Both the position numbers and the translations under genes were made by a program. Source: Stenotrophomonas maltophilia (GTDB lineage: Bacteria > Pseudomonadota > Gammaproteobacteria > Xanthomonadales > Xanthomonadaceae). Taken from it: 64,000 bases of DNA. The stretch is taken from contig NZ_LYVJ01000002.1 of assembly GCF_001676385.1 (NCBI RefSeq), positions 328,296 through 392,295 on the forward strand, written 5' to 3'. The notes under the pieces were generated by a model, which was not told the origin of the DNA, ran no database searches, and was given only the letters and a program-made list of their open reading frames with translations. Positions 16,424 to 26,959 of this stretch are shown here, in pieces (the first letter of the stretch is position 1; the number at the start of each line of letters is the position of its first letter).

Positions 16424-17813
16424 TCAGGCGATCCCCAGCCCCGGGATCGCGCTGATGCTGTCCGGGTCGAAACCGGCCAGCTGGGCGAAGTGACGGCCAC
16501 GCGCCACGTAGTCACGGTAGGCACCGAAACTCGGCGCGCCCGGCGACAGCAGCACCACGCCGCCCTGCCCGTCCAGCGCGGCGCGCGCCAAGGCCATCGC
16601 CTCCGGCAGATCGCCGGCGGCATGCAAGCCGAAGCGACCGGCGTCGGCCAGCGGCTGCAGCATCGCGTGGATGCGCGGGCCGTTGCTGCCCATGGTCACG
16701 ATCTCCACCGGCGGCAGGTCATGCGCCATGTGCTGCACGAAATCGGTCCAGTCCAGGCCACGATCGTGGCCGCCTACCAGCAGTGCGATGCGCTGGCCGG
16801 CGAAGCACTCCAGCGCCGCCAGGCTGGCATGTGGCGTGGTGCTGATCGAATCGTTGACGTAGGTCAGCCCATCGGCCACACCGATCCGCTGCAGGCGGTT
16901 CGGCAACGGACGGAAATCCTGCACCGCAGGCGCCAGAGCCGCCGCATCCAGGCCCAGCGCTTCCAGCGCGGCCAGCACTGCGCACAGGTTGCCGCGGTTG
17001 TGCCGCCCCGGCAGCGGCGTGTTGCGGGTATCGAACACGGCCCGCTCGCCACGATGCACGATGTCGCCGCGCATGTGCCAACCCTGCGGTTGGTTGAACC
17101 AGACTACCTCGCTGTGCGGCAGCTGCAGTGCGGCCAGGTGCGGATCAGCCGCGTTGAGCACCGCGATGCGTGGCGCGGCTTCGGTTACCAGGCGCAACTT
17201 GTCTTCGATGTAGCGCTGTTCGCTGCCGTGCCAGTCCAGATGCTCGGGAAACAGGTTCAGCACCACCGCCACCTGCGGATGGGCGCCACTGCGCGCCACT
17301 TCACCGGTCTGGTAGCTGGACAGTTCCACCGCCCAGTATTCCGGCGCGGGCCGAGGATCCAGCACTTCCAGAAGCGGCAGGCCGATGTTGCCGACCAGGC
17401 CGGTGCGATGGCCGGCTGCACGCAACAGGTGTGCGACCAGCGCAGTGGTGGTGCTCTTGCCCTTGGTACCGGTCACGCAGACGGTGTCGTGCACGATGCC
17501 GTCGTCAGCCGCATGCTCGGCGAACCAGAGTGCAGTACCGCCGATGAAGGCCGTGCCCCGTTCCGCCGCCGCCAGCGCCATCGGCTGGTACGGGCTGATG
17601 CCGGGCGACTTGATCACGATCTCGAACGCGGCCAGCGCCTCTGCCGACGGCTCGCCGCGCACATCCAGCCCCCCGTGGGTTTCCGCGCGTGCGGCCTCGG
17701 CTTCGGTTGCCGGGCAGAACAGGCTCAGCGGCAGCGTCGGCAGGCGTTCACGCAGCACGGCAAATGCCGCACGGCCTTCACGCCCCCAGCCCCACAGCGC
17801 AACGCGCTTTCCC

Positions 17814-17833
<20 letters not shown>
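16424..17833 (-). CDS. murD2: UDP-MurNAc-L-alanine:L-glutamate ligase MurD2
   Basis: A 469-residue Mur ligase. The ATP loop [10 protein letters not shown] is at residues 121-130, and the N-terminal Rossmann-like part reads [12 protein letters not shown]. In Xanthomonas oryzae the MurD2 paralogue adds L-glutamate (not D-glutamate) to UDP-MurNAc-L-Ala, and MurL then inverts that residue. The murL gene lies directly upstream, which separates this gene from ordinary murD. The start used here is GTG at 17833, overlapping the last 20 bases of murL; it opens [15 protein letters not shown] and agrees with the usual Mur N-terminus. The overlap points to coupled translation. It acts in cytoplasmic peptidoglycan precursor synthesis. 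Confidence 0.88.
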
Positions 17834-19166
<1,333 letters not shown>

Positions 19167-19242
19167 GGTGAATCCGGTCAGGCACGAGCCCACGCGCTGG
19201 CGCGGGCCGTGTCGGTGGGCGGGTGCAGGTGGCAGGAGGCCA

Positions 19243-21837
19243 TCATTCGATCACGTCCTCGCGCGGCAGCGCCCGCTGGTTGTAGGTGTTTGCCATCACA
19301 TAGCCATAGGCGCCAGCGTCGGCGATCAGCATCACGTCGTCCGGTGCGGTCGACACCGGCAACCTGCGGCGCCTGCCGAGCACATCGCTGGACTCGCAGA
19401 TCGGGCCGACCACATCGAACGCGGCCTCGGCATAGCCCCCCTGGCGGCTGAGGTTTTCGATGTCGTGCCAGGCGTCGTACAGCGCCGGGCGCATCAGCGC
19501 GTTCATGCCGGCATCCAGGCCGACGCGGCGCACGCCATCCTTCTCCACCACCTGGGTGGCGTGGGCCAGCAACACCCCGGACTCGGCCACCAGGTACCGA
19601 CCCGGCTCGATGGCCAGGCGGAACGCCGGGTGCAACGCCTTCACTTCGGCCAGGCCGGCGGCCCAGGCTTCGAGGTCGAAGGGCTCGTCTTCGTCGCTGT
19701 ATGGAATCGGCAGGCCGCCACCGATGTCGATGGTCTGCACGCTGCCAATGCGGCGGGCGAAACCGGCCAGCTCATCGCACATCAGGCGCCAGTGCTGGGA
19801 CGTCTCCACGCCGCTGCCCAGATGGGCATGCAGCCCAACCACACGGCTGCCCAGATCGGTGGCCGCGCGCACGAATTCGTCGACGCGGGCGATCGGCAGG
19901 CCGAACTTGGAATCCTTGCCACCGGTACGGACCTTGGCATGGTGGCCCTCGCCACGGCCCAGGTCCACGCGCAACCACAGCTCGCGGTTGCGGAACAGGT
20001 CCGGCCAGCGTTGCAGTGCTTCGACGTTGTCGACGGTGACGGTTACGCCGAGCGCGAACGCCGCCTCGTACTCGCTGCGCGGGCAGAAGCTGGGGGTGAA
20101 CAGCACGCGCTTGGGCGACAGCTCCGGCAGGTGCTGGAACACATGCTTCAGTTCGCCGTGCGACACGCATTCCAGGCCAAAGCCCTCGGCCTCCAGCAAC
20201 TGCAGGATGGCCGGGTGGCTGTTGGCCTTGATCGCGTAGTAGCGCTGGTCGATCGGCTTGATTGCGGCCAGCGCGCGGGCGCGGGCGCGTACCGTCGGCA
20301 GGTGGTACACGTAGCGCGGCGTTCCGGCGTCGGCCAGCTGCAGCAGGTGCGCACGCTGGCCCCACCACCAGGGCGTGCCACGCGGGCGCACGGTGCCAGC
20401 AATCTCGCGCCAGCGCGGCCCGAACACTTCGGTCTCTTCCACCGGCATCGCGCCGCTGTCGATCAGTTCGGCGTGCAGGATCGGCAACAGGCCATCGGCA
20501 TCGGCCTCGTCGATGACGAACGTCAGGTTCAGGTCGTTGGACGACTGCGAGATCATGTGCACGCGCTCGCGGCCGAAGGTAGCCCACACATCCGAGAGCT
20601 TGTGCAGCAGCGAACGCATGCCACGGCCGACCAGGGTGATCGCCGCGCACGGCACGATCACCTTGACCTTGCAGATCTGCGACAGGTCCGCCGACAGGGC
20701 GGCCAGCACATCGGTGTTGACCAGGTTCTCGGACGGGTCCAGCGACACGGTAACGTTGGTTTCGGCCGAACCGATCAGGTCGACCGACAGGCCATGCTTC
20801 TTGAACAGGCCGAACACATCGGCCAGGAAGCCGACCTGCTGCCACATGCCGATACCTTCCATGGATACCAGCACGATGCCGTTGCGGCGGCTGATCGCCT
20901 TTACGCCCGGCACCGGCGCGGCGCTGCCGTCGATGCTGGTGCCCGGCAGTTCCGGGCGCTCGGTATCGAGGATGGCCATCGGCACGCCGGCATCGCGGCA
21001 CGGCTTGATCGAACGCGGATGCAGCACCTTGGCGCCGGTGGTGGCGATTTCCTGCGCTTCGTAATAGTCCAGGCGGGTCAGCAGGCGTGCGTCCGGTACG
21101 TCCTTCGGGTTGGCACTGAACATGCCCGGCACATCGGTCCAGATCTCCACGCGGCTGGCACCAAGCAGCGCGCCGAAGTACGCGGCCGAAGTATCCGAGC
21201 CGCCGCGGCCGAGGATGGCGGTGCCGCCGTCGGCATGCCGCGAGATGAAGCCCTGGGTGATCAGCAGGCGCGTCGGCTGTGCGCGGAAGCGCTCCAGCCA
21301 CCCGGCATCCGCACGCCACTGGCAGTTCACCGACAGGCGTTGCGACCAGTCGCTCTGGTTCGGCTGCGGCGGCAGCGCGGCCAGCCAGTGGCGCGCGTCC
21401 ATCCAGCCCATGTCCAGGCCCGAGGCGCGCAGGTAGGCCGCGCCCAGGGTCGAGGACAGCAGCTCGCCCTGGCCCAGCACTTCGGCCTGCCAGTCGAGCG
21501 GACGCGTGGCCGCACGCGCATCGTCGAGCAGGCCCTGCAATGCCGCCAGGCGCTCGGCCAGCACCTCGCGGCCCAGGCCCAGCTCGGCCAGGAAGCCCTC
21601 ATGGCGTTCCACCAATGCGGCCACGCGATCACGACTGTCCGCCGCGCCATCGGCGATCGCGGTCAGTTCGTTGGTGACCCCGGACAGCGCCGAAACCACC
21701 ACCAGCACCCGGGAACCCGTTTCTTCCGCGCGTTTTTTCGCCAGCTTCCCGATCGTGTCCCAGCGGTGACGACGCGACACCGAAGTGCCGCCGAACTTCA
21801 GTACGATCCAACGATCGACAAGGGGGGAAGCTGACAT
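19243..21837 (-). CDS. lysAC: Bifunctional aspartate kinase/diaminopimelate decarboxylase
   Basis: An 864-residue fusion joining the first and last steps of lysine synthesis. Residues 1-300 are aspartokinase (KFGGTSVSRRH from residue 14, and GFISRHADGGTAILGRGGSD). Residues about 310-460 hold ACT regulatory domains (VSMEGIGMWQQVGFLADVFG). From about 490 on is a PLP decarboxylase: the lysine of YYAIKANSHP binds PLP, with HLGSG, IGGGLPIPY, EPGRYLVAESG and the catalytic cysteine in GPICESSDVL. Such fusions are known in Xanthomonadaceae. The product also feeds diaminopimelate use for peptidoglycan, though this enzyme consumes DAP to form lysine. It diverges from the PhzF gene by about 60 bases; no lysine riboswitch fits in that gap. 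Confidence 0.93.
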   Translation of the reverse strand: MSASPLVDRWIVLKFGGTSVSRRHRWDTIGKLAKKRAEETGSRVLVVVSALSGVTNELTAIADGAADSRDRVAALVERHEGFLAELGLGREVLAERLAALQGLLDDARAATRPLDWQAEVLGQGELLSSTLGAAYLRASGLDMGWMDARHWLAALPPQPNQSDWSQRLSVNCQWRADAGWLERFRAQPTRLLITQGFISRHADGGTAILGRGGSDTSAAYFGALLGASRVEIWTDVPGMFSANPKDVPDARLLTRLDYYEAQEIATTGAKVLHPRSIKPCRDAGVPMAILDTERPELPGTSIDGSAAPVPGVKAISRRNGIVLVSMEGIGMWQQVGFLADVFGLFKKHGLSVDLIGSAETNVTVSLDPSENLVNTDVLAALSADLSQICKVKVIVPCAAITLVGRGMRSLLHKLSDVWATFGRERVHMISQSSNDLNLTFVIDEADADGLLPILHAELIDSGAMPVEETEVFGPRWREIAGTVRPRGTPWWWGQRAHLLQLADAGTPRYVYHLPTVRARARALAAIKPIDQRYYAIKANSHPAILQLLEAEGFGLECVSHGELKHVFQHLPELSPKRVLFTPSFCPRSEYEAAFALGVTVTVDNVEALQRWPDLFRNRELWLRVDLGRGEGHHAKVRTGGKDSKFGLPIARVDEFVRAATDLGSRVVGLHAHLGSGVETSQHWRLMCDELAGFARRIGSVQTIDIGGGLPIPYSDEDEPFDLEAWAAGLAEVKALHPAFRLAIEPGRYLVAESGVLLAHATQVVEKDGVRRVGLDAGMNALMRPALYDAWHDIENLSRQGGYAEAAFDVVGPICESSDVLGRRRRLPVSTAPDDVMLIADAGAYGYVMANTYNQRALPREDVIE

Positions 21838-21900
21838 GGATTGGCTATGTAGAATGTGGGGAAGCCGCCCTCGGGGGCGGAACCCCCGATTCTAAGCGCA

Positions 21901-22791
21901 ATGCCCCCGCAGATGGCCGTTCTTCGTTACCTGCAGCTCGATGTCTTCGCCCCCCGCCCCGGCACCGGCAACCCCCTGGGTGTCGTGCTCGAGGCCGACC
22001 GGCTCTCCAGCAGCCAGATGCAGGCCCTGGCCGCTTGGCTGAACCTGTCCGAGACGGTGTTCTTCCTGCGTCCCAGCGCGCCCGGCGCCGATTACCACAT
22101 CCGCATCTTCACCCCGACCTGCGAGCTGGCCTTTGCCGGCCACCCCAGCGTCGGCGCAGCCTGGGCGGCGGTGACCTGCGGCCTGGTCCAACCACGCGAC
22201 GGTGCCCTGCTGCAGCAATGCGCGGCGGGGTTGCTGCCGGTACGGGTGAGCGGCCCGGCCGGGGCACTGGAGATCCAACTGGCCAGCCCACCGGCCCGTC
22301 GGCTGGCCACGACAGCCGACGCAGCGCCCACGGCGCTGCTGGCTCTCGCAGCCGAGGGGCACGCGCCCGAACTGTGGGACAACGGCGCACGCTGGTGGCT
22401 GCTGCCGCTGCGCGACGCCGCTGCCGTGCGCAGCCTGGTGCCGGGCATGGAAGCGCTGCGCGACTGGAGCATCGCCACCGATGCGACCGGGCTGGCGGTA
22501 TTCGCCGACGACACCGGCCCCGGTCATGACCGGGTCGTACGCGCATTCTGCCCGGCAGATGCACCAGGCGTGCCGGAAGACCCGGTCACCGGCAGCGCCA
22601 ATGCGCTGATCGGCGCCTGGCTGCGGCAACGCAATGCGCTGCCCGCCGGCGACCACGGAAACTACATTGCCAGCCAAGGCCGCGAAGTCGGCCGCGATGG
22701 CCAGGTGCAGGTGTCGGTGGATGCGCAGGGCACCGTCTGGATCGGCGGCCAGGTGCAGCCGGTCATTGAGGGGCATATCCGTTGGCCGTAG
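21901..22791 (+). CDS. PhzF family isomerase (first paralogue)
   Basis: A 296-residue protein of the PhzF/diaminopimelate-epimerase fold. The conserved start LQLDVFAPRPGTGNPLGVV is followed by the PhzF glutamate in LSETVFF (residue 51 counted from this start) and ELAFAGHPSVGAAW. The late EDPVTGSANALIGAWL segment is also typical. The gene begins at ATG 21901 or at ATG 21913; the second aligns exactly with the start of the paralogue at 22900, but neither has a clear ribosome site. Phenazine synthesis genes are absent, so the real substrate is unknown. The stop codon TAG (22789-22791) is part of a GTAG repeat. Confidence 0.82.
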   Translation: MPPQMAVLRYLQLDVFAPRPGTGNPLGVVLEADRLSSSQMQALAAWLNLSETVFFLRPSAPGADYHIRIFTPTCELAFAGHPSVGAAWAAVTCGLVQPRDGALLQQCAAGLLPVRVSGPAGALEIQLASPPARRLATTADAAPTALLALAAEGHAPELWDNGARWWLLPLRDAAAVRSLVPGMEALRDWSIATDATGLAVFADDTGPGHDRVVRAFCPADAPGVPEDPVTGSANALIGAWLRQRNALPAGDHGNYIASQGREVGRDGQVQVSVDAQGTVWIGGQVQPVIEGHIRWP

Positions 22792-22852
22792 AGCCGAGCC
22801 CACGCTCGGCTGCGGCCCACCACACGGCAGCCGAGCATAGGCTCGGCGCTGC
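22788..22852. repeat. SMAG-type GTAG palindrome pair
   Basis: A GTAGAGCCGAGCCCACGCTC hairpin and an opposed AGCCGAGCATAGGCTCGGC unit fill the space between the two PhzF genes. The GTAG at 22788-22791 contains the stop codon of the first PhzF gene. Confidence 0.8.
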
Positions 22853-22899
22853 AACGGCACGTTAAGCTGCGCGCCACCCGATCCTGGAGTTTCGCCCCG

Positions 22900-23778
22900 A
22901 TGACCACCCGCCGTTTCCTGCAGCTGGATGTGTTCTCCCCGCGCGCTGGCGCCGGCAATCCGCTGGCCGTGGTGCTCGACGCCGAGGGCCTGGACGACGC
23001 CAGCATGCAGGCCATCGCGCGCTGGACGCGCCTGCCCGAGACCACCTTCGTGTTCCCGCCGCAGGCCGCCGGTGCCAGCTACCGGCTGCGCATGTTCAGC
23101 CCGCAGAAGGAAGTCCCGTTCGCCGGCCATCCCAGCGTCGGGACTGCGCATGCGGTGCTGCGCGCGGGCTTGGCCACGCCGGTCGACGGCGTGCTGATGC
23201 AGGATGGCCTTGCCGGCAGCCTGCCGCTGCGCGTCAGCGGCGAGGGCGCGCAGCAGCGCATTGCCATCCGTACTCCGCGCGCGCAGCTGGCGGAGACCGC
23301 CGACGCCACCGACCCACGCCTGCGGACGGCATTGGAAGGCTGGCCGCTCGGCAGGTTGCCGCCGGCCCGCATGCGGGGCGGACGCACCTGGTGGGTGGTG
23401 CAGGTGGCCGATGAAGCGGCCTTGCGTGCCCTGCGCCCGGACTGGGATGCGATTGCCGAACTGGCCGAATCCACCGACAGCATGGGCGTATTCGCCTATG
23501 CGTTCAGCGATGGCAGCGAGGGTTTCGATCTGGCCGTGCGCGCCTTCGTCGGCAATGGCCGCCGCTTCGAGGACGCCGCCTCCGGTGCCGCCAACGCCGT
23601 GCTGGCCGCGTGGCTGGACCTGCGCGGCGCGCTGCCCCACGGCCGCGCACCGTTCGAAGTCAGCCAGGGCCGCGAAGTCGGCCATGATGCAAGGCTGACC
23701 CTGTGGGTCGATGAGGACGGGGACGTCTGGTCCGGTGGCCAGGTGCAGACGGTGATTACCGGCACCATTGACTGGTAA
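22900..23778 (+). CDS. PhzF family isomerase (second paralogue)
   Basis: A 292-residue PhzF-fold protein, paralogous to the gene before it. It opens MTTRRFLQLDVFSPRAGAGN, has Glu47 in LPETTFVF, and shows EVPFAGHPSVGTAH and FEDAASGAANAVLAAWL. The start is preceded by CCTGGAG, a reasonable ribosome site. The two PhzF genes are clearly related but differ enough to suggest old divergence rather than recent duplication. Function unknown; isomerase or hydrolase chemistry on a small hydroxylated ring acid is the family expectation. A SMAG pair separates the two genes, so they may be expressed separately. Confidence 0.82.
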   Translation: MTTRRFLQLDVFSPRAGAGNPLAVVLDAEGLDDASMQAIARWTRLPETTFVFPPQAAGASYRLRMFSPQKEVPFAGHPSVGTAHAVLRAGLATPVDGVLMQDGLAGSLPLRVSGEGAQQRIAIRTPRAQLAETADATDPRLRTALEGWPLGRLPPARMRGGRTWWVVQVADEAALRALRPDWDAIAELAESTDSMGVFAYAFSDGSEGFDLAVRAFVGNGRRFEDAASGAANAVLAAWLDLRGALPHGRAPFEVSQGREVGHDARLTLWVDEDGDVWSGGQVQTVITGTIDW

Positions 23779-23782
23779 GGGG

Positions 23783-23860
23783 GTAGAGCCGAGCCCACGC
23801 TCGGCTGCATTCCGGCCAGATCACGGCATCTGCTGAAGCCGAGCGTGGGCTCGGCTCTAC
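23783..23860. repeat. SMAG-type GTAG palindrome pair
   Basis: GTAGAGCCGAGCCCACGCTC and its opposed copy ending GGCTCGGCTCTAC are almost perfect inverted copies, so the whole 78 bases can fold as one long hairpin. They lie between the convergent PhzF and OsmC genes. Confidence 0.8.
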
Positions 23861-23872
23861 AGAGGCGGCGGC

Positions 23873-24304
23873 TCAGCCCAGCTCGGCTTCCAGGCTGATC
23901 GGCACCGCGCTGAGCGCCTTGGACACGGGACAGTTCTGCTTGGCGTCATCGGCAATGGCGCGGAACTGCGCCGCGTCGATGCCGGGCACCACCGCCTTCA
24001 CCTTCAGCCGGATCTGCGACAGCTGCGGGCCGCCTTCCAGCGACAGGTCGACCTTGGCCTCGGTGTCCAGCGCGGTCGGGGTGAAGCCGGCTTCGCCCAG
24101 CTTGGCCGACAGCGCCATGGTGAAACAGCCGGCATGCGCGGCCGCGATCAGCTCTTCCGGATTCGTGCCCTTCTCGTCGCCGAAGCGGCTGTTGAACCCA
24201 TAGCGTGTCTTGTCCAGCAAGCCACTCTGCGGCGTGCTCAACTGCCCCTTGCCCGACTTCAGATCGCCTTCCCAGTGCGCTGTGGCATGTCGCGAGATTC
24301 CCAT
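23873..24304 (-). CDS. OsmC family peroxiredoxin
   Basis: A 143-residue OsmC-type organic hydroperoxide reductase. The two redox cysteines are Cys60 (AAAHAGCFTMAL) and Cys125 (QNCPVSKAL), with the usual GTNPEELIAAAHAGC motif between residues 46 and 60. OsmC proteins protect against organic peroxides in the cytoplasm. The ATG at 24304 was chosen because the sequence MGISRHATAHWEGDLK matches the normal family start; an upstream in-frame start would add 29 unconserved residues. No Ohr-type regulator is next to it. Confidence 0.87.
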   Translation of the reverse strand: MGISRHATAHWEGDLKSGKGQLSTPQSGLLDKTRYGFNSRFGDEKGTNPEELIAAAHAGCFTMALSAKLGEAGFTPTALDTEAKVDLSLEGGPQLSQIRLKVKAVVPGIDAAQFRAIADDAKQNCPVSKALSAVPISLEAELG

Positions 24305-24676
24305 GTCGTGCTCCTGCGTTGCGGTGATGAACGCCCACCCTCGCATGGCAGACGTTAGCCCTGCGTCGCTTGGCCGCATGCCGCCGGCCACCGCCCACAG
24401 CCGCGCGCGCGGGCACTTGCCAGCCAGTCCGTCGCGTATTTTCCCTTGTTTTCAGTAGTTTCGCGCATCCCGCCGATGCTGCCACCGCCGCCGCCGCGCC
24501 TGCACCGTAGCCCCTGTCCCCTGCCACAGGTCATGTACTGAATCGGCCTGGATATGAAAAAACATGCACTTTCCGCGCTTCGGGCTATTGGCGGCGCCCG
24601 AGAGTTGCCCTACATTGCGCTTGCCGACGGGGTTCGGCGCCGACCAAACAACCAACCGTTCACGGAACAGGAAACC
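24305..24676. other. Intergenic stretch between osmC and the HU gene
   Basis: This 372-base gap has no convincing gene. It contains a C-rich stretch (24478-24510) and a likely promoter for the HU gene. A 41-residue in-frame extension from ATG 24554 looks unlikely, because the promoter lies inside it. Confidence 0.6.
24588..24616 (+). promoter_or_regulatory. Sigma-70-like promoter of the HU gene
   Basis: TTGGCG (24588-24593) and TACATT (24611-24616) are 17 bases apart. The predicted transcript would start near 24623, about 54 bases before the ATG. Confidence 0.5.
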
Positions 24677-25075
24677 ATGGCAAAGACCGCTAAGAAGGCT
24701 GCCCCGAAGAAGGCAGTGAAGAAAGTCGCGACGAAGGCAGCCGCCAAGCCGGCCGCTCCGAAGCCGATCAAGGAAGTGCTGACCAAGTCCGGCCTGGTTG
24801 CACACATCGCTGAAGCCTCCGGCGTCATCGCCAAGGACGTCCGCGCTGTGCTCGCCTCGCTGGAAAGCGCCGTCGCCTCCTCGGTGCACAAGAAGGGCGC
24901 TGGCTCGTTCACCCTGCCGGGCCTGCTGAAGATCACCACCGTCAATGTGCCGGCCAAGCCGAAGCGCAAGGGCATCAACCCGTTCACCAAGGAAGAACAG
25001 TGGTTCGCCGCCAAGCCGGCCACCACCAAGCTGAAGGTGCGTCCGCTGAAGAAGCTGAAGGACGCCGCGCTGTAA
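24677..25075 (+). CDS. HU-like DNA-binding protein with H1-like lysine tail
   Basis: A 132-residue nucleoid protein. The first 35 residues (MAKTAKKAAPKKAVKKVATK, then more Ala/Lys/Pro) resemble the basic tails of histone H1-like proteins. From KEVLTKSGLVAHIAEASGV on, the sequence fits the HU/IHF fold: KKGAGSFTLPGLLKITTVNV forms the beta core and KPKRKGINPFTKEEQWF the DNA-embracing arm. A good ribosome site (AACAGGAAACC) precedes the ATG, and a strong terminator follows. The basic tail should add non-specific DNA compaction. Its lysines are possible targets of the SET-domain protein encoded 2 kb away, though that link is speculative. Confidence 0.85.
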   Translation: MAKTAKKAAPKKAVKKVATKAAAKPAAPKPIKEVLTKSGLVAHIAEASGVIAKDVRAVLASLESAVASSVHKKGAGSFTLPGLLKITTVNVPAKPKRKGINPFTKEEQWFAAKPATTKLKVRPLKKLKDAAL

Positions 25076-25100
25076 TCGCGCGCCCGAAAGTGGATTCCGA

Positions 25101-25130
25101 CGGGACGGCTCTGGCCGTCCCGTTTTCATT
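25101..25130 (+). terminator. Terminator of the HU gene
   Basis: An 8-bp stem CGGGACGG/CCGTCCCG with a six-base loop is followed by TTTTCATTT, 26 bases after the stop codon. Confidence 0.85.
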
Positions 25131-25361
25131 TGTGCAGGCCGTGGATCGCACCAGTGCGGATGCGCCCAGCACGCCGGCCGCAACACAGCGTTTCCCGGCC
25201 CCCGCTTTTCCGCTCACAGTCCCGTTGCCATTGGCCGGGACTGCCCTGTCCGGCCACCGGAACGTATCGGGTGGAACACTGCGTGCAGCGGCAGCCGTCG
25301 CCGCCAGCGGTCGCCTTGCCTATCGTGGGCACATCCTCCACAGCTACGGCGAGCACCCCTC

Positions 25362-25670
25362 ATGGCCAGCCCCTCCACCCGTTATCGGATCTCGGTGACC
25401 CCCATCGAAAAGGACGGGTTGCAGTGCACCGGGCGTTGCACCATCGAGTTGGAGCACCGTGCCAGCCGCGACCTGATGCGCCTGCTGGAAATGGCTCCGC
25501 GCACCGCCGGCCTGAGTGGCGACGAGCGCGCAACCCTGGTGATCGCTACCCAGCTGCTGCGCGACATCGTGCAGCGCCACGCCGCAACCGAGGGCCATGC
25601 CGTGGCGACCATCGCCGCGCAGGTGCTGCCGGCGCTGGACGCCCTGGAACAGCTGCCCTCCTCCCGCTGA
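25362..25670 (+). CDS. DUF3861-like small protein
   Basis: A 102-residue soluble protein. The start RYRISVTPIEKDG followed by a beta strand (QCTGRCTIELEHRASRDLMR) and two helices fits the DUF3861 family. No function is known for this family. It begins at ATG 25362 about 290 bases after the HU gene and is followed by a lipoprotein gene on the same strand. Neither the fold nor the context suggests an enzyme. Confidence 0.6.
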   Translation: MASPSTRYRISVTPIEKDGLQCTGRCTIELEHRASRDLMRLLEMAPRTAGLSGDERATLVIATQLLRDIVQRHAATEGHAVATIAAQVLPALDALEQLPSSR

Positions 25671-25726
25671 GTACGTGACACCCGATACACTGCATCCCTC
25701 CTGGTCGCCTCGGGGAGGAGGCAGTC

Positions 25727-26278
25727 ATGCGCAGGTTTCTGTTGCTGGTCGTGCCGTGGATGCTGACGGGGTGTTCCGGACCGACACCACCGGATGCCGC
25801 GGCCGTTCCCGCGGTGACGGCCACTGAAGCACTGCCGGTGGAGGCTACGACCGCCCCCTCCACCGACGAGGTGCCAGCACCCGCGTCCTCCGCTCCCTCT
25901 GCCGATACGTTGTATGCGGCAGTGGCCGCCGACGCCGACCCGCCGTCGGTGGTCCTCAACCGCTATGTGGCGGCATTGCTCAACCGCGACCGCAGTGCCA
26001 GCGACGCCGCTTGGGCGATCCCACCGGGCGACCCGCGGCATGCCGACGATGCGGCCCTGCGGCAACTGCAGGATCTGCGGACCCTGCGCCTGCGCAGCGA
26101 GGTCCCGGTCGCGCGCGACGATCTGCAACCGCCCCGCCTGCTCGAAGTGCCGGTGCAGGTCCGCGCGGTCACGGCCACCGGCACGCTCCACTTCGGTGGC
26201 TGGTACCGGGTGCAACCCAGCACCGACGGCCGCCGCTGGCAGATCCAGTCGGCACAGCTGCGGCCAACGCTGGACTGA
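25727..26278 (+). CDS. Putative lipoprotein of unknown function
   Basis: A 183-residue protein. MRRFLLLVVPWMLTGC is a lipoprotein signal with the lipobox LTGC, so the mature protein should begin at Cys16. Residues 17-65 are a low-complexity Ala/Pro/Thr linker, typical of lipoproteins that reach away from the membrane. The rest (PSVVLNRYVAALLNRDRSAS and GTLHFGGWYRVQPSTDG) looks like a small alpha+beta domain with no family I can name. GGGGAGGAGG just before the ATG is a strong ribosome site. It may be transcribed with the DUF1439 gene that follows. Confidence 0.75.
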   Translation: MRRFLLLVVPWMLTGCSGPTPPDAAAVPAVTATEALPVEATTAPSTDEVPAPASSAPSADTLYAAVAADADPPSVVLNRYVAALLNRDRSASDAAWAIPPGDPRHADDAALRQLQDLRTLRLRSEVPVARDDLQPPRLLEVPVQVRAVTATGTLHFGGWYRVQPSTDGRRWQIQSAQLRPTLD

Positions 26279-26360
26279 ACCACTGCCCCGGCATGCACGC
26301 GCGATTCAGCCGGCAAAGCTACTCTTTGATCCATCCAACCTGCATCCATCGGTCACCGCC

Positions 26361-26957
26361 ATGCGCCTGCGCTCCCTGACGACCCGCCTCGCCGCCTCCA
26401 CCGTGCTGATCGCTGCTGCCATCGGCGCGCAGGCCGCCCCGTCCATTTCAGGCCGCGAACTGTCGGTCGGTGCCAGCGATGTGCAGCAATACCTCGATGG
26501 CAGCTTCCCGCGGACCCAGGACGCCCTCGGCGGCCTGATCGCGCTCACCATGAGCCATCCCCGGCTGAGCCTCCCGGCCGGCGAACGCTTGAATCTTGGC
26601 ATGGACGTGGCCCTGGCCACCGCCGGCGGCACCCCGGCCAGGCTGGGTACGGTGAAGCTCAGCAGCGGCCTGCGCTATGACGCACAGACCCAGGGGTTCC
26701 ATCTGCAGCAACCGAGCGTGGATGACTTCACCCCGGCCAACCAGGGCGGCCGGCTCGACTCGCGTACCCGCGGGCTGCTCAATGCCTGGCTGAGCGACTA
26801 TGCCCAGCGCGAACCGATCTACAAGCTGGATCCGGCCGTGGCCGGCATGCTCGGCGCGCTGCAGGTGCAGTCGGCGCAGGTGAAGAACGGCAAGCTGGTG
26901 GTCACCTTCAACCAGAACCTGGGCAACCTGGTGCCGGCCGCCGTGCTGGGCAAATAA
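26361..26957 (+). CDS. DUF1439 (YceB-like) secreted protein
   Basis: A 198-residue exported protein with a signal peptide (residues 1-25, ending GAQAAP). Segments such as FPRTQDALGGLIALTMSHPRLSLP and SGLRYDAQTQGFHLQQPSVDDF match DUF1439, the family of E. coli YceB, an outer-membrane lipoprotein with a lipid-binding-like tubular fold. This one has no lipobox, so it should be free in the periplasm. The ATG at 26361 was chosen for the signal peptide; longer in-frame starts overlap the lipoprotein gene. The function is not known. Confidence 0.72.
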   Translation: MRLRSLTTRLAASTVLIAAAIGAQAAPSISGRELSVGASDVQQYLDGSFPRTQDALGGLIALTMSHPRLSLPAGERLNLGMDVALATAGGTPARLGTVKLSSGLRYDAQTQGFHLQQPSVDDFTPANQGGRLDSRTRGLLNAWLSDYAQREPIYKLDPAVAGMLGALQVQSAQVKNGKLVVTFNQNLGNLVPAAVLGK

Positions 26958-26959
26958 GG

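Noticed and set aside
24554..24676. An N-terminal extension of the HU protein from ATG 24554
   Set aside because: A promoter lies inside the extension, and a strong ribosome site precedes the ATG at 24677.
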